A DNA stretch of 64,000 bases, from NCBI RefSeq assembly GCF_037095755.1, contig NZ_JBAWKJ010000001.1:310001-374000 (forward strand). Direction: 5' to 3'. This DNA is from Sphingopyxis sp. CCNWLW2 (GTDB lineage: Bacteria; Pseudomonadota; Alphaproteobacteria; Sphingomonadales; Sphingomonadaceae). Shown piece after piece: positions 42,235 to 51,164 of this stretch; position 1 is the stretch's first letter; each line of letters begins with the position of its first letter. The translations under genes were made by a program, and so were the position numbers. Below the pieces are notes generated by a model. The model was not told the origin of the DNA, searched no databases, and saw only the letters and a program-made list of their open reading frames with translations.

Positions 42235-43304
42235 TTCGTCTCTCCCCTGTTTGCCGTTCGTGCCGGCAGCGGACGCGCTGCGACGCCCTCGTTTGTCATT
42301 TTCACCGGCGCGATCGTGCCGTCGGCGTTGAAGATCATGCGGTCGATCGCGAGCTGGCGGCGCTCGCCGCTCGTCTGGTCGAGCGGGCGGCGGTGATAGG
42401 CGATATACCAGTCGTCGGTGCCGGGCACATTGACCACCGAATGATGCCCCGCGCCGCGCGCGATCTTGAAATCCTGGCTGAGTATCTTGCCCATCGGCTT
42501 GAACGGCCCGGTCGGCGACGGCCCCATCGCATAGGCGACCGAATAGTCGGGACCGGTCCAGCCGCCCTCCGACCACATCAGATAATAGACGCCCTTGCGC
42601 TTCACCATGAACGAGCCCTCGACATAGCCGGGGGGCGTGATTTCCTTATAGGTCGTGCCGTCGGCGAAGGGCACGATCGAGGTCAGGTCGTCGCCGAGGC
42701 GGACGACGTTGCAATGCTTCCAGCCGCCATAATAGAGATAATGCTGCCCATCATCGTCGCGAAAGACGAACTGGTCGATCGGCTGCGCGCCGTTGTGGAA
42801 GGCGTCGATCAGCGGCTTGCCGATCGCGTCCTTGAACGGCCCCTCGGGGCGGTCGCTGACCGCGACGCCGATGCCGCCGCGCTGGTCATCCGACTGGATG
42901 TCGTTGGCGCCGAAGAAGAGATAATATTTGCCGTCTTTCTCGATCGCCGACGGCGCCCACACGGCATAGGCGGCCCAGGCGACATTCTCGACGTCGAGGG
43001 CGTGGCTGTGCTTCGTCCAGTGGACGAGGTCGGGCGACGAAAAGACGTTGAAGAAGGTCTGGTAATGATAGGACGGCCGGACCGTCTTCTGTTCGCGCAG
43101 CTTCTTCTGCTGCTCGTTGAAATGCTGCGAGAGATCCGGCGTCTCGCCATGATCCGAATAGGTCGGATAAATCCAGTAGCGGTCGCCGAAAACACGGATT
43201 TCGGGGTCGGCGTACCAGCCGGGAACGATCGGATTCTCTGCCGCGGCCGTGCCCGCCATTAGCAGCGCCGCACCAAAAACCAGCGATTTCAATCCGACAC
43301 GCAC
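42231..43304 (-). CDS. GH43-family glycosidase
   Basis: A 357-residue five-bladed beta-propeller enzyme starting at the GTG at 43304 behind GGGGAG. A signal peptide ends at TAAAE (about 20). The GH43 triad is visible: Asp in GWYADPEI (base), Asp in QPIDQFVF (pKa modulator) and Glu in GYVEGSFMVKR (acid). Blade segments AVWAPSAIEKDGKYYLFF and HHSVVNVPG are typical. GH43 enzymes remove furanose or xylose residues (arabinose, xylose, galactofuranose). In a mannan operon the attractive reading is removal of side-chain sugars, such as galactofuranose of fungal galactomannan, before GH92/GH125 attack. This is inference. It is first in the segment after the receptor gene, downstream of a strong hairpin. 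Confidence 0.87.
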   Translation of the reverse strand: MRVGLKSLVFGAALLMAGTAAAENPIVPGWYADPEIRVFGDRYWIYPTYSDHGETPDLSQHFNEQQKKLREQKTVRPSYHYQTFFNVFSSPDLVHWTKHSHALDVENVAWAAYAVWAPSAIEKDGKYYLFFGANDIQSDDQRGGIGVAVSDRPEGPFKDAIGKPLIDAFHNGAQPIDQFVFRDDDGQHYLYYGGWKHCNVVRLGDDLTSIVPFADGTTYKEITPPGYVEGSFMVKRKGVYYLMWSEGGWTGPDYSVAYAMGPSPTGPFKPMGKILSQDFKIARGAGHHSVVNVPGTDDWYIAYHRRPLDQTSGERRQLAIDRMIFNADGTIAPVKMTNEGVAARPLPARTANRGETK

Positions 43305-43363
43305 CCTGCATCGCTCCCCGCTTCGTTCATTATCATAATCACACCCGCTCGCCCGGAAAGAGG

Positions 43364-43389
43364 TGGGTGGCTCCTTGCGGAGCCACCCA
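43364..43389 (-). terminator. Strong stem-loop between receptor and GH43 genes
   Basis: TGGGTGGCTCC and GGAGCCACCCA form a perfect 11-bp stem with a TTGC loop, 28 nt after the receptor stop codon. On the transcribed strand it is followed by CCTCTTTCC, a weak pyrimidine run. It may be a partial terminator or a 3' stabiliser that raises receptor mRNA over the enzymes downstream. Confidence 0.6.
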
Positions 43390-43416
43390 AGGGGGAGAGC
43401 TGGGGTATGGGCCCCA

Positions 43417-46413
43417 TCAGAACTTGTACGAAACGCCAACGTAAGCGCGGCGGCCGAAGTAGTTGCTGCGAACGAAGCGGTCCTTGGTGTCGTTACCAAG
43501 GTGCTGGCGCTCTTCCGACTTGGTCAGGTTGATGACCGAAGCGGTGAGCATCAGCCCGTCCATCAGCTCGTACGAGGCGTTGATGTCGACCTGTTCATAG
43601 GGGTCAGTGTAGATGTTGAGGCCCGATGAGAGCCCTTCGACCCTTTCGCCGCGACGATTGTACGAAGCGCGGACGAGGAATTTGTCGGTTTCGTAGAAGA
43701 CCGACGCGTTGACCTGCGTCTTCGCGCTGCCGACCAGCGCCGACTTGCCGACCGTTTCGCCGTCGAGCGTGATGTCGGCGACCGAAGTGTCGTTATAGGT
43801 GAAATTCACCTGCGCACCGAGACCGAAGTCGAAGGTATGCTGCGCGTAGACTTCAACACCCTGCGACCTTGCGTTCGAACCGTTGGCGACGGTCGAATAG
43901 GGCTGGATCAGCACCTGCTCGCCATTCACTTCGCGCGTCACGTCGAGCACGAGCGGAACGACGAAGTCCGACACATCCTTACGGAACAGGCCGACACCGA
44001 GCACCGAGCCGCGCTTGAAATACCATTCGACACCAAGGTCGTACTGCCAGGCCGAGAAGGGCTGAAGGTCGGCGTTGCCGCCGCTGCCCGACCAGCCTTC
44101 GAACTCGCCGAACTGGCCGCGATCGAAGGCATAGGCTTCCGAACGATAGGTGAGCGAGCGCTGCGATCCGAGATCGTTGAACGACGGGCGCGCAATCACC
44201 TTGGCGACCGCGCCGCGGACGACGATATCGGGGGTGACTTCATAGACGACGTTCAGGCTGGGGAGCCAGTCGGTGTAGCTCTTCGACTGATCGACCTGCG
44301 TGTTGACGATCACCTCGCGTTCGGCGAGCGGCCGTACCTGGCAGTTGCCGTCGGGAGCGAGCGGCACATTCGGATCGAAGGGTCCGCCCGGACCGTCGAC
44401 GCAATAATCGTTGAGGAATTGCAGACGATCCGACGTCAGGCCCGACTGCTTGGTGTGCGCGACGCGGACACCGATGTTGCCGCGCAGCGGGCCGGTCGCG
44501 AAGTCGGCCTGCACATAGCCGGCGAACACCTTTTCCTTCAGGTCATAGGTGTTGTTCGGTTCGGGCACGCGCACCGAGGGGCCATAGGTGTCGTTGATAT
44601 AGTCGAGATAATTGCTGAAATTGATGCCCGGGAACGAGCTTGCATTGAACCCGCCGGCGATGTTGCCGATCGGCTTGTCATAGAAATATTCCGGCCGTGC
44701 CACCGCGCCCGCGGGCGTATCCTGATACCGCCGCTTGGTCGCCGGATCGGCATACCATTCGTTACGGCCGGTTTCGCGATGGATGCTCATCTCGCGCCAT
44801 TTGCCGCCGACACGGAACGCGCTGAGGAAACCGTCGAAGCGGCGGACGAGATCGAGCTGCGCATAACGCTGCGAGAGCGCGCTGTTGGTGAAGCCCGAAC
44901 CCGTCGAGCCGACGTCGATCTGCGCGATGCCGTTCTTGATATTTTCCTGCAGTTCGGGCGAGAATTCCATGTTGAGATTGCCGCCGGTGAAATCCCACGC
45001 GCTCAGGAAGTTGCCATTCTGCTCCTGCCCGGGGATCGTCAGGCGCGGCTTCACGGCGACGCCGAAGCGCATCGACGGACCGCCCGTCGCCTTCGTCTTG
45101 CCGAATTTCAGCACTGCGTCGAAATTGTCCTGATTCCAGGCGACCTCGGTCTCGAACGTGTTCGAAACCTGCTTTTCGCGGCTATACGACCCGGCGAGCT
45201 GCGGCGTTTCCATCGTGCAAGGTGTCGGCCGGGTAAGGCAGCCGGTTCCCGCGGCGGGCACCTGGAAATTCGCCGACTGGAAGATCGTGCCACTCTCATC
45301 AAAGGTCGGCGCGGTGAAGAAATTGCCATAACCCCATTCGGGGATCTTCAGCACATTGCTCTGCCAGTTGCTCTTGTAATCGAAGCGGAAATAATTGGCG
45401 GTGACGGTCAGGTTTTCGATCGGGCGCATCTGCGCGGTCGCCTGGATGCCAAGGCGCTTGCGCTGCTGGGAAAAGACTTCGGCATTGACCGACTGCGGCG
45501 CCCAATAGCCCGAATAATGCTTGCCGTCCTGCCCCGTCACACCGGTGCCCGGCCAATAGGAAATCGCGTCGTCATTCTCGAACGGATTGCCGTTGACGTC
45601 GGTCGCAGGGGTGATGATGTCGCCGTTCGGGGCGCGGTCGCTCCACCAGCGCCAGGTTTCCGTCGAGCCGCGCAGTTCGCGGTTCGCCCGTTCCTGATAG
45701 GTCGCGCCAATGAGGAAGCCGAGCCGCTCCTCGGGATCTTTCCATGAAATTTGGCCGGCGATCTGCGGATCGAACTTCTTGGTCGTGTCCGAATAGGTGC
45801 CTTCGGCCGAAACGAAGCCCGACCAGGCCGGCAGGTCGAACGGACGGCGGGTGTTGAGGATCACGGTGCCGCCGACGCCGCCCTCTTCGAGCCGCGCCTC
45901 GGCCGACTTATAGACTTCGGTGCTGGCGATGAAGTTCGACGGCAGCAGGACATAGTTGAACGAGCGCGACGGATCGCCGCTGTCGGCGCCGGCGATGAAA
46001 TTGCCGTTGAGCAGCGTCAGCGTGAGGCCTTCCTGCAGCCCGCGAATGCTGACGCGGCTGCCCTCGCCGCCGTCGCGCGTGATGATGACACCGGGGACGC
46101 GCTGCAGCGCGTCGGCGACGTTCTTGTCGGGAAATTTGCCGATATCCTCGGCGGTGATCACTTCGATCAGCGAGTTCGCTTCGCGCTTCTGCTCGAGGCT
46201 CTGCTCGATCGACTTGCGATAGCCGGTGACGACGATCGCATCGCCCGGCGCCTCTGCCGCTTCAGCGGCAGGCGGCTGCGGCGCCGGTGCTGCCTGCGCA
46301 TAGGCCTGCCCGGCGCTGCACAGTGCCGCGAGCGTGCCCGCACCCAGCATCAGTTCGCGCACCAGCGCCGCGCGCCGCGCCGTCTTCGCGGAATGGATTT
46401 GTCCTGCCTTCAT
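43417..46413 (-). CDS. TonB-dependent receptor of the mannan locus
   Basis: A 998-residue outer-membrane receptor with GGGAGG 8 nt before the ATG at 46413. A signal peptide runs to AYAQ (about 40), then a Pro/Ala-rich linker. The plug begins GDAIVVTGYRKSIEQSLEQKREA and includes IGKFPDKNVADALQRVPGVIITR, VSIRGLQEG and EEGGVGGTVILNTRRPFD. The barrel ends in VGVSYKF with terminal Phe. This is the outer-membrane importer for mannan oligosaccharides. It is first in the segment receptor-GH43-GH92-GH125-GH92-kinase-GH92, with its own predicted promoter at 46510-46538. No SusD-like partner is present, as expected outside Bacteroidota. Confidence 0.93.
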   Translation of the reverse strand: MKAGQIHSAKTARRAALVRELMLGAGTLAALCSAGQAYAQAAPAPQPPAAEAAEAPGDAIVVTGYRKSIEQSLEQKREANSLIEVITAEDIGKFPDKNVADALQRVPGVIITRDGGEGSRVSIRGLQEGLTLTLLNGNFIAGADSGDPSRSFNYVLLPSNFIASTEVYKSAEARLEEGGVGGTVILNTRRPFDLPAWSGFVSAEGTYSDTTKKFDPQIAGQISWKDPEERLGFLIGATYQERANRELRGSTETWRWWSDRAPNGDIITPATDVNGNPFENDDAISYWPGTGVTGQDGKHYSGYWAPQSVNAEVFSQQRKRLGIQATAQMRPIENLTVTANYFRFDYKSNWQSNVLKIPEWGYGNFFTAPTFDESGTIFQSANFQVPAAGTGCLTRPTPCTMETPQLAGSYSREKQVSNTFETEVAWNQDNFDAVLKFGKTKATGGPSMRFGVAVKPRLTIPGQEQNGNFLSAWDFTGGNLNMEFSPELQENIKNGIAQIDVGSTGSGFTNSALSQRYAQLDLVRRFDGFLSAFRVGGKWREMSIHRETGRNEWYADPATKRRYQDTPAGAVARPEYFYDKPIGNIAGGFNASSFPGINFSNYLDYINDTYGPSVRVPEPNNTYDLKEKVFAGYVQADFATGPLRGNIGVRVAHTKQSGLTSDRLQFLNDYCVDGPGGPFDPNVPLAPDGNCQVRPLAEREVIVNTQVDQSKSYTDWLPSLNVVYEVTPDIVVRGAVAKVIARPSFNDLGSQRSLTYRSEAYAFDRGQFGEFEGWSGSGGNADLQPFSAWQYDLGVEWYFKRGSVLGVGLFRKDVSDFVVPLVLDVTREVNGEQVLIQPYSTVANGSNARSQGVEVYAQHTFDFGLGAQVNFTYNDTSVADITLDGETVGKSALVGSAKTQVNASVFYETDKFLVRASYNRRGERVEGLSSGLNIYTDPYEQVDINASYELMDGLMLTASVINLTKSEERQHLGNDTKDRFVRSNYFGRRAYVGVSYKF

Positions 46414-46509
46414 CACATCGACCTCCCTGTTCGAGGGGCTGTTCGCCCCCACTCGTTATTCGGCGCTTTCGGAGTCGCCGAGCAGCGGATCCCCGGACCC
46501 GTTGAGCCT

Positions 46510-46538
46510 CTATCAGAATATAAAAAACAATTTGTCAA
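46510..46538 (-). promoter_or_regulatory. Predicted promoter of the mannan receptor operon
   Basis: On the minus strand TTGACA (46533-46538) and TGATAG (46510-46515) are separated by 17 nt in an AT-rich patch unusual for this DNA. Transcription would begin about 90 nt before the receptor start. The surrounding A/T tracts could hold a regulator site. Confidence 0.55.
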
Positions 46539-46708
46539 AATAAATTTTTCGAGCCGGTGGCGGGACGCGATGAATCGTTACAGACCCGTCACAAAGGCAC
46601 AGTTTTTCGCAGTTTTGCGTGGGTATCGACTCGCGGCCGCAGGTCGCCGCGCCCGCCATCCCCGACTCCGGGGACGGCAGGTGCCATCACGCTTTCGCCC
46701 GAGGCCGG
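46539..46708. other. Gap downstream of the GH2 gene with a 12-bp inverted repeat
   Basis: No gene is seen. CCCCGACTCCGG (46660-46671) can pair with CCGGAGTCGGGG (46714-46725), the latter in the last codons of the GH2 gene and spanning its stop region. A smaller local hairpin (CCCCG/CGGGG) competes with it. The pair could end the GH2 transcript. Confidence 0.4.
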
Positions 46709-48658
46709 TCAGTCCGGAGTCGGGGTCGTCCACAGCGGCGCGGCGATCTCGGCCAGCGCCTCCGCCGACGCCTTCGGCACCGCGCGGTCATAGGTCAAAA
46801 GACCGTTGATCTCGTCCTCGACATCGGTCGTCTGGGTGTAGACCGAAGCGCTGAGCCCATTCTCCTTCGCCTGCCGGATCACGCCCTCCATCTTGCGGCG
46901 GAAGCGGACGAGATATTCCTTCTCGTCCTGCGCGACCTGATAGCTCCAATTGCCCTTGCCCGGCTTCCAGATATGCCCCGGCACGGGGAAACCCACCCCG
47001 CCATATTCGCCGAGCACGATCGCGCGGTTGGCCTGTAGCGGCGGCGTCCTCGGCACATCCTCATAGGTGTGGATGTCGAGCATTTCCGATACACCCGGCG
47101 CGACGTCGACCCAGCCCGAATTGGCGTTAACGAGCCGCGAGGGATCGAGTCCCTTCACGAAGCGTGCGAGCGTTTCCGAATCATATTGACCCCACCCCTC
47201 ATTGTTGACGACCCACGTCACGATCGAGGGGAAGGCACGCAGCTCGCCGATCATTTCGGACAATTGCTTCTGCTGCTCGGCGAGCGTTTCCGACGGGAAG
47301 ATCGCCTGATACTGGCTGGTGCCGGCGAGATATTGATCCTCGCCGCCGCCCGAGGGCATGTCCTGCCAGATCAGCATGCCGAGCCGGTCGGCGTCGTGAT
47401 AATAGCGCGCGGGTTCGACCTTGATATGCTTGCGCAGCATGTTGAACCCCGCCTTCTTCAAAAAGACGATATCGCTCTTCATCGCCTCTTCGGACGGCGG
47501 CGTGTACAGCCCGTCGGGCCACCAGCCCTGATCGAGCGTGCCGTGCTGGAACAGCGGCTTGTTGTTGAGCAGGATCGCGGGCTGCCCCGCGACGCGGCCG
47601 GGCCCGATCGACACTTTGCGCATCGCGAAATAGGCGGCGACGCTGTCGCGCGGCGCGCCCTCGACCCGCGCCTTCGCATAGACGCGGCTTTCATGGTCGG
47701 TGAAGCGCGAGTCATAGGCCTTGCGGTCGCGCTCCTTTTCGCCCGCATAAGGATCGGCGATCGTCACCAGTTCGGCCTTGAGGTCGTAGAGATGCGGATC
47801 GTCGGGCGACCAGAGATGCGCGTTGGGCACCGCGAGCGTCGCGCGCCGGTTGGCGCGGATGATCGTCGAGGCGATCGGCTTGCCGCCCGCACTCGCGGTC
47901 AAGCGCACCGCGTCGGTATCGTTCGCCCAGCCCGAGAGCGCCACCTCAACGTCGACAGTGCCGCGGTCGATATCGGGGGTCGCGCGCACCTCGGCGATGT
48001 GGAGCTTCGGAACCGGCTCGATCCACACCGTCTGCCAGATGCCGCTAACCGCGGTGTACCAGATGCCCGCGGGGTCGAGGATCTGCTTGCCGCGCGGCTG
48101 CGTGCCCGCGCTCGTCGGGTCGGTCACCTCGACGATCAGCTCGTTCGCGCCCGCTTTCAGATAGGGGCTGATGTCGAAACCGAAGGCATCGAACCCGCCC
48201 TTGTGCGATCCGACGACCGATCCGTTGACGCGCACGGTCGCTTCATAATCGACCGCGCCGAAATTGAGCATGACATTCTGGCCGCGCCAGTCGGCCGGGA
48301 CGGTGAAGCTGCGGCGATACCAGACGCGGTCGTCGGGCGTGACCTTGCGCGCGACGCGCGAGAGTTTCGATTCGACGGGGAACGGCACGAGGATCTGGCC
48401 GTCCATCGCCGCTGGACGCTCGGCCGCCTTCGGCGCGATCGCATAGTCCCACAGGCCGTTGAGATTGACCCAGCGCTCGCGCACCATCTGCGGGCGGGGG
48501 TAAAGGCGCCAGGCGTTTTCGGGGGTCACCTCCTTGCCCCAGCGCGTCATCAGGTCACTGGTGTAGACGGCGCCCTCCGCGGGCGGCGAGGCGGTCTGCG
48601 CGTACGCCGCGACCGGTGCGAGAGCGAGAAGGGAAGCGGTGATCAAAAACTTGCGCAT
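46709..48658 (-). CDS. GH2-family beta-glycosidase
   Basis: A 649-residue secreted GH2 enzyme; ATG at 48658 behind AGGA, signal peptide to VAAYAQ (about 21). The N-terminal jelly-roll has LNGLWDYAI, VPFPVESKLS, WYRRSFTVP and FGAVDYEATVRVNG. The TIM barrel follows from PLFQHGTLDQGWWPDGLYT. The acid/base Glu lies in VVNNEGWGQYD and the nucleophile Glu probably in VLGEYGG. In this island it would remove a beta-linked sugar; the core beta-mannose of N-glycans is one option and beta-galactose another. It is separated from the upstream GH92 gene by tandem hairpins. The product is shorter than E. coli-type GH2 enzymes and lacks the C-terminal extra domains. Confidence 0.88.
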   Translation of the reverse strand: MRKFLITASLLALAPVAAYAQTASPPAEGAVYTSDLMTRWGKEVTPENAWRLYPRPQMVRERWVNLNGLWDYAIAPKAAERPAAMDGQILVPFPVESKLSRVARKVTPDDRVWYRRSFTVPADWRGQNVMLNFGAVDYEATVRVNGSVVGSHKGGFDAFGFDISPYLKAGANELIVEVTDPTSAGTQPRGKQILDPAGIWYTAVSGIWQTVWIEPVPKLHIAEVRATPDIDRGTVDVEVALSGWANDTDAVRLTASAGGKPIASTIIRANRRATLAVPNAHLWSPDDPHLYDLKAELVTIADPYAGEKERDRKAYDSRFTDHESRVYAKARVEGAPRDSVAAYFAMRKVSIGPGRVAGQPAILLNNKPLFQHGTLDQGWWPDGLYTPPSEEAMKSDIVFLKKAGFNMLRKHIKVEPARYYHDADRLGMLIWQDMPSGGGEDQYLAGTSQYQAIFPSETLAEQQKQLSEMIGELRAFPSIVTWVVNNEGWGQYDSETLARFVKGLDPSRLVNANSGWVDVAPGVSEMLDIHTYEDVPRTPPLQANRAIVLGEYGGVGFPVPGHIWKPGKGNWSYQVAQDEKEYLVRFRRKMEGVIRQAKENGLSASVYTQTTDVEDEINGLLTYDRAVPKASAEALAEIAAPLWTTPTPD

Positions 48659-48683
48659 GGGATCTGTCCTGTTGGAATGAGGG

Positions 48684-48722
48684 GAGCCCAGGACCAGAGG
48701 GGGATGGCGGGGTCCTGGGCTC
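48684..48722 (-). terminator. Stem-loop 2 of a tandem pair between GH92 copy 4 and GH2
   Basis: GAGCCCAGGACC and GGTCCTGGGCTC make a perfect 12-bp stem around a 15-nt loop. It lies inside the 100-nt gap of what otherwise reads as one operon. There is no T-run; processing, stabilisation or partial termination are the options. Confidence 0.5.
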
Positions 48723-48723
48723 G

Positions 48724-48748
48724 CGCCCCCGCAGGAGTGGCGGGGGCG
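48724..48748 (-). terminator. Stem-loop 1 of the tandem pair
   Basis: CGCCCCCG and CGGGGGCG form an 8-bp G/C stem 10 nt after the GH92 stop, immediately followed on the transcript by the 12-bp stem at 48684-48722. Confidence 0.45.
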
Positions 48749-48758
48749 AGGGGCTGGG

Positions 48759-51125
48759 TCAGCGTTTTCGCGACATCGACGGGGGTGCGGCATCGGGCGA
48801 CGCGCCCCACGCCTTGTTCGGCTTGGCGCCCATCGTGAAGACGAAGGTCGCGCCGTCCTTGACGTCGTCGTGGCGGAACCACGGCTTGTTCCACGGCTTG
48901 CCGTTGAGCGTCGCCGACTGGACGTAAACATTGGTCGCCGAATTATTCTTCGCGACGATCCGCAGCGTCTTGCCATTGCCCATGTCGAGGCTGGCATCGT
49001 CGAATAGCGGGCTGCCGATGATATAATCCTGGCTCGACGGATCGACGGGGTAAAAGCCGAGCGCCGAGAGCGCGTACCAGGACGAGGTCGCGCCCTGATC
49101 GTCCATCCCGGGATAGCCGTAACCCGCGGCATCGCTGGCATAGGTCTTGTCGAGGATCTGGCGGACGAGCGCCTGCGTCTTCCACGGCTGGCCGCTCCAG
49201 TTGTAATAATAGGGCGCCTGCTGGTCGGGCTGGTTGCCGTGCACATATTGCCCGATCACGCCGGTGCAGTCGCGGCAGATGCCCGTCGGATTATACGGCT
49301 TGGTGAAAAACTCGTCGAGCTTGGCATTGAACGCATCGCGCCCGCCGAGGAGGCCGATCAGCCCCTGCACGTCGTGCGGGACGAGCCACAAGGTCGACCA
49401 GCCCGACGCCTCCTTCATCATGAAATTATAATAGGGCTCGGCGGGATCGAAGGGCGCGATCCATTTGCCGTCGGCGGTGCGCCCGCGCATGAAGCCGATC
49501 GATTTATCGAAGACATTGGCGTAGTTGCCCGCGCGTTTCAGGAACATCTTGTGGTCGGCATCCTTGCCGAGCTTCTTCGCGTAGAGCGCGAGCGCATAAT
49601 CGTCCCACGCATATTCGAGCGTCTTGTCCGCCCCCGCCTTGCCGCCGGCATAGGGCGGGCTGGGATTATGATCGGGCACGATGTCCGAAATCCAGCCCTG
49701 CTTCATATATTCGGCGAGATAGCCGCGCGGCCCCTTCGGATCGGTCGCATTCTTGCGGAGATATTCGTAGGCGGCTTCATAATCGAATTCGATGCCGCGC
49801 TCCCACGCGCCAAGGAACAGGAACACCGCATTGTCGCCGTGGAACGAGGTGTTCATATAGCCCTTCTCGCGCGCCATCGCGAGTTCGGAGGCCATGATGT
49901 TCTGGACCGCCTCGGGCTCCATCAGTTCGAGCAGCACGATCTGGTTGCGCCCCGTGTCCCAGAAGGGAACCGGGCCGTAACGGTCGTGCGTCGCGGTCTG
50001 AACCTTGCCATTGGTGTCGGCGAATTTCTCGCCCTTCTGCGCGATCAGGCGCGGCGAGGCGAAGGACTGGAAGAGGGTCGAATAGAAGAGCTTCCGCTGC
50101 TTGTCGGTGCCGCCCGTCACGCGAACGCGGTTCAGAAGCTGCGCCCATGTATCGCGCGCCGCCTTGTGAACGCCGTCGAAATCCCAGCCGGGCACTTCGG
50201 CGGCGAGCCGCTGCGCTGCCTGCTCATAGCTGGTGCCGTGCGCCATCTTCACCAGCACCTGCTCGCCGGCCTTCGTCTTGAAGGTCACATAGCCGCCGGC
50301 ATAGCTGCCCGTCATCTCGCGCCCGCCGGGTTTGACGTCGCTGGTGCCGATGCCCCAGCCCGCATTGTCGCCGGGCGCCTTGCGGAAGGTGCCGAGCGCG
50401 GCGAAGGGCTTCGAAAATTCGGCAACGAAATAGCCGCCGTCGGCGCTGTCCTTGTCGTTCGACATGCCGCGGATGATGCGGTCGCCGACCACCTCGACCG
50501 TCCCGCCGTGGCGCGGCAGGTTGACGATGATGTTCGACCGCTGGCTCTCGGGGAAGGTGAAGCGCATCACGCTCGCCCAGCGCGTCGCGGTGAGTTCGGC
50601 CTGGGTGCGGAAGCTGTCGAGATAGACCGAATAATAGCCCGGCGACGCCTTCTCGCGCGACTTGTCATAATAAGACTGGCTGTACGCGGGCGGCGGCGAC
50701 CAGTCGCCCACCACCGGCATGATGAACGGCTCGGCGCCGCCGCCATAGGTCGAGCCGCCGCCGCCAGTGAAGCCGATCATCGTCGGGTTGGTGTAATAAT
50801 AGGGAACGGGGACGCCGTTCGGATAGAGGAGCTCGATATTATTGTTCACCGGCGCGGCCTCGACCGAACCGTGGGGCAGGCGCGCGCCCGGCGAGGTCTG
50901 CCCCGAATAGACGGGCTCGCCCGGCGGCGGCGCATTGCCGATCACCGCGGGATCGTCGAGCGGCGCGGTGCCGACGAGCGGGTTGGCGAGCTCGACCGGC
51001 GACTGGCCGGCTTTCGGCTGCGCGGCCACGGGCGATAAAGCCAGCATGAGCGGCAAGATCGCCGCCGACGACGCCAGCATGGCGCCGAACTTCCACCCGC
51101 GGTTCAAATTCCTGTCGATATCCAT
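48759..51125 (-). CDS. GH92 alpha-mannosidase, divergent subtype (copy 4)
   Basis: A 788-residue secreted enzyme with AGGGAAGAGGG ahead of the ATG and a signal peptide ending near VAAQ (about 36). It keeps GH92 landmarks (NPLVGTAP, FWDTGRNQ, VPHDVQGLIGLLGG, GMDDQGATSSWYALSALGFYP, IGSPLFDDA) and the likely acid in MKEASGWSTLW. It lacks the HTFPGA block of copies 1 and 2 and instead reads SGQTSPGARLPHGSVEAAP, then a Tyr/Gly-rich insertion (PVPYYYTNPTMIGFTGGGG). VHGNQPDQQ has Gln where alpha-1,2 enzymes have Glu. It is therefore likely to act on a different linkage or on a decorated (for example phosphorylated) mannose; this is inference. The FHS permease gene ends 39 nt upstream. Confidence 0.88.
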   Translation of the reverse strand: MDIDRNLNRGWKFGAMLASSAAILPLMLALSPVAAQPKAGQSPVELANPLVGTAPLDDPAVIGNAPPPGEPVYSGQTSPGARLPHGSVEAAPVNNNIELLYPNGVPVPYYYTNPTMIGFTGGGGSTYGGGAEPFIMPVVGDWSPPPAYSQSYYDKSREKASPGYYSVYLDSFRTQAELTATRWASVMRFTFPESQRSNIIVNLPRHGGTVEVVGDRIIRGMSNDKDSADGGYFVAEFSKPFAALGTFRKAPGDNAGWGIGTSDVKPGGREMTGSYAGGYVTFKTKAGEQVLVKMAHGTSYEQAAQRLAAEVPGWDFDGVHKAARDTWAQLLNRVRVTGGTDKQRKLFYSTLFQSFASPRLIAQKGEKFADTNGKVQTATHDRYGPVPFWDTGRNQIVLLELMEPEAVQNIMASELAMAREKGYMNTSFHGDNAVFLFLGAWERGIEFDYEAAYEYLRKNATDPKGPRGYLAEYMKQGWISDIVPDHNPSPPYAGGKAGADKTLEYAWDDYALALYAKKLGKDADHKMFLKRAGNYANVFDKSIGFMRGRTADGKWIAPFDPAEPYYNFMMKEASGWSTLWLVPHDVQGLIGLLGGRDAFNAKLDEFFTKPYNPTGICRDCTGVIGQYVHGNQPDQQAPYYYNWSGQPWKTQALVRQILDKTYASDAAGYGYPGMDDQGATSSWYALSALGFYPVDPSSQDYIIGSPLFDDASLDMGNGKTLRIVAKNNSATNVYVQSATLNGKPWNKPWFRHDDVKDGATFVFTMGAKPNKAWGASPDAAPPSMSRKR

Positions 51126-51164
51126 CGCGACCCTCTTCCCTGAGTATTTTTGTTGTTTGCGTGG

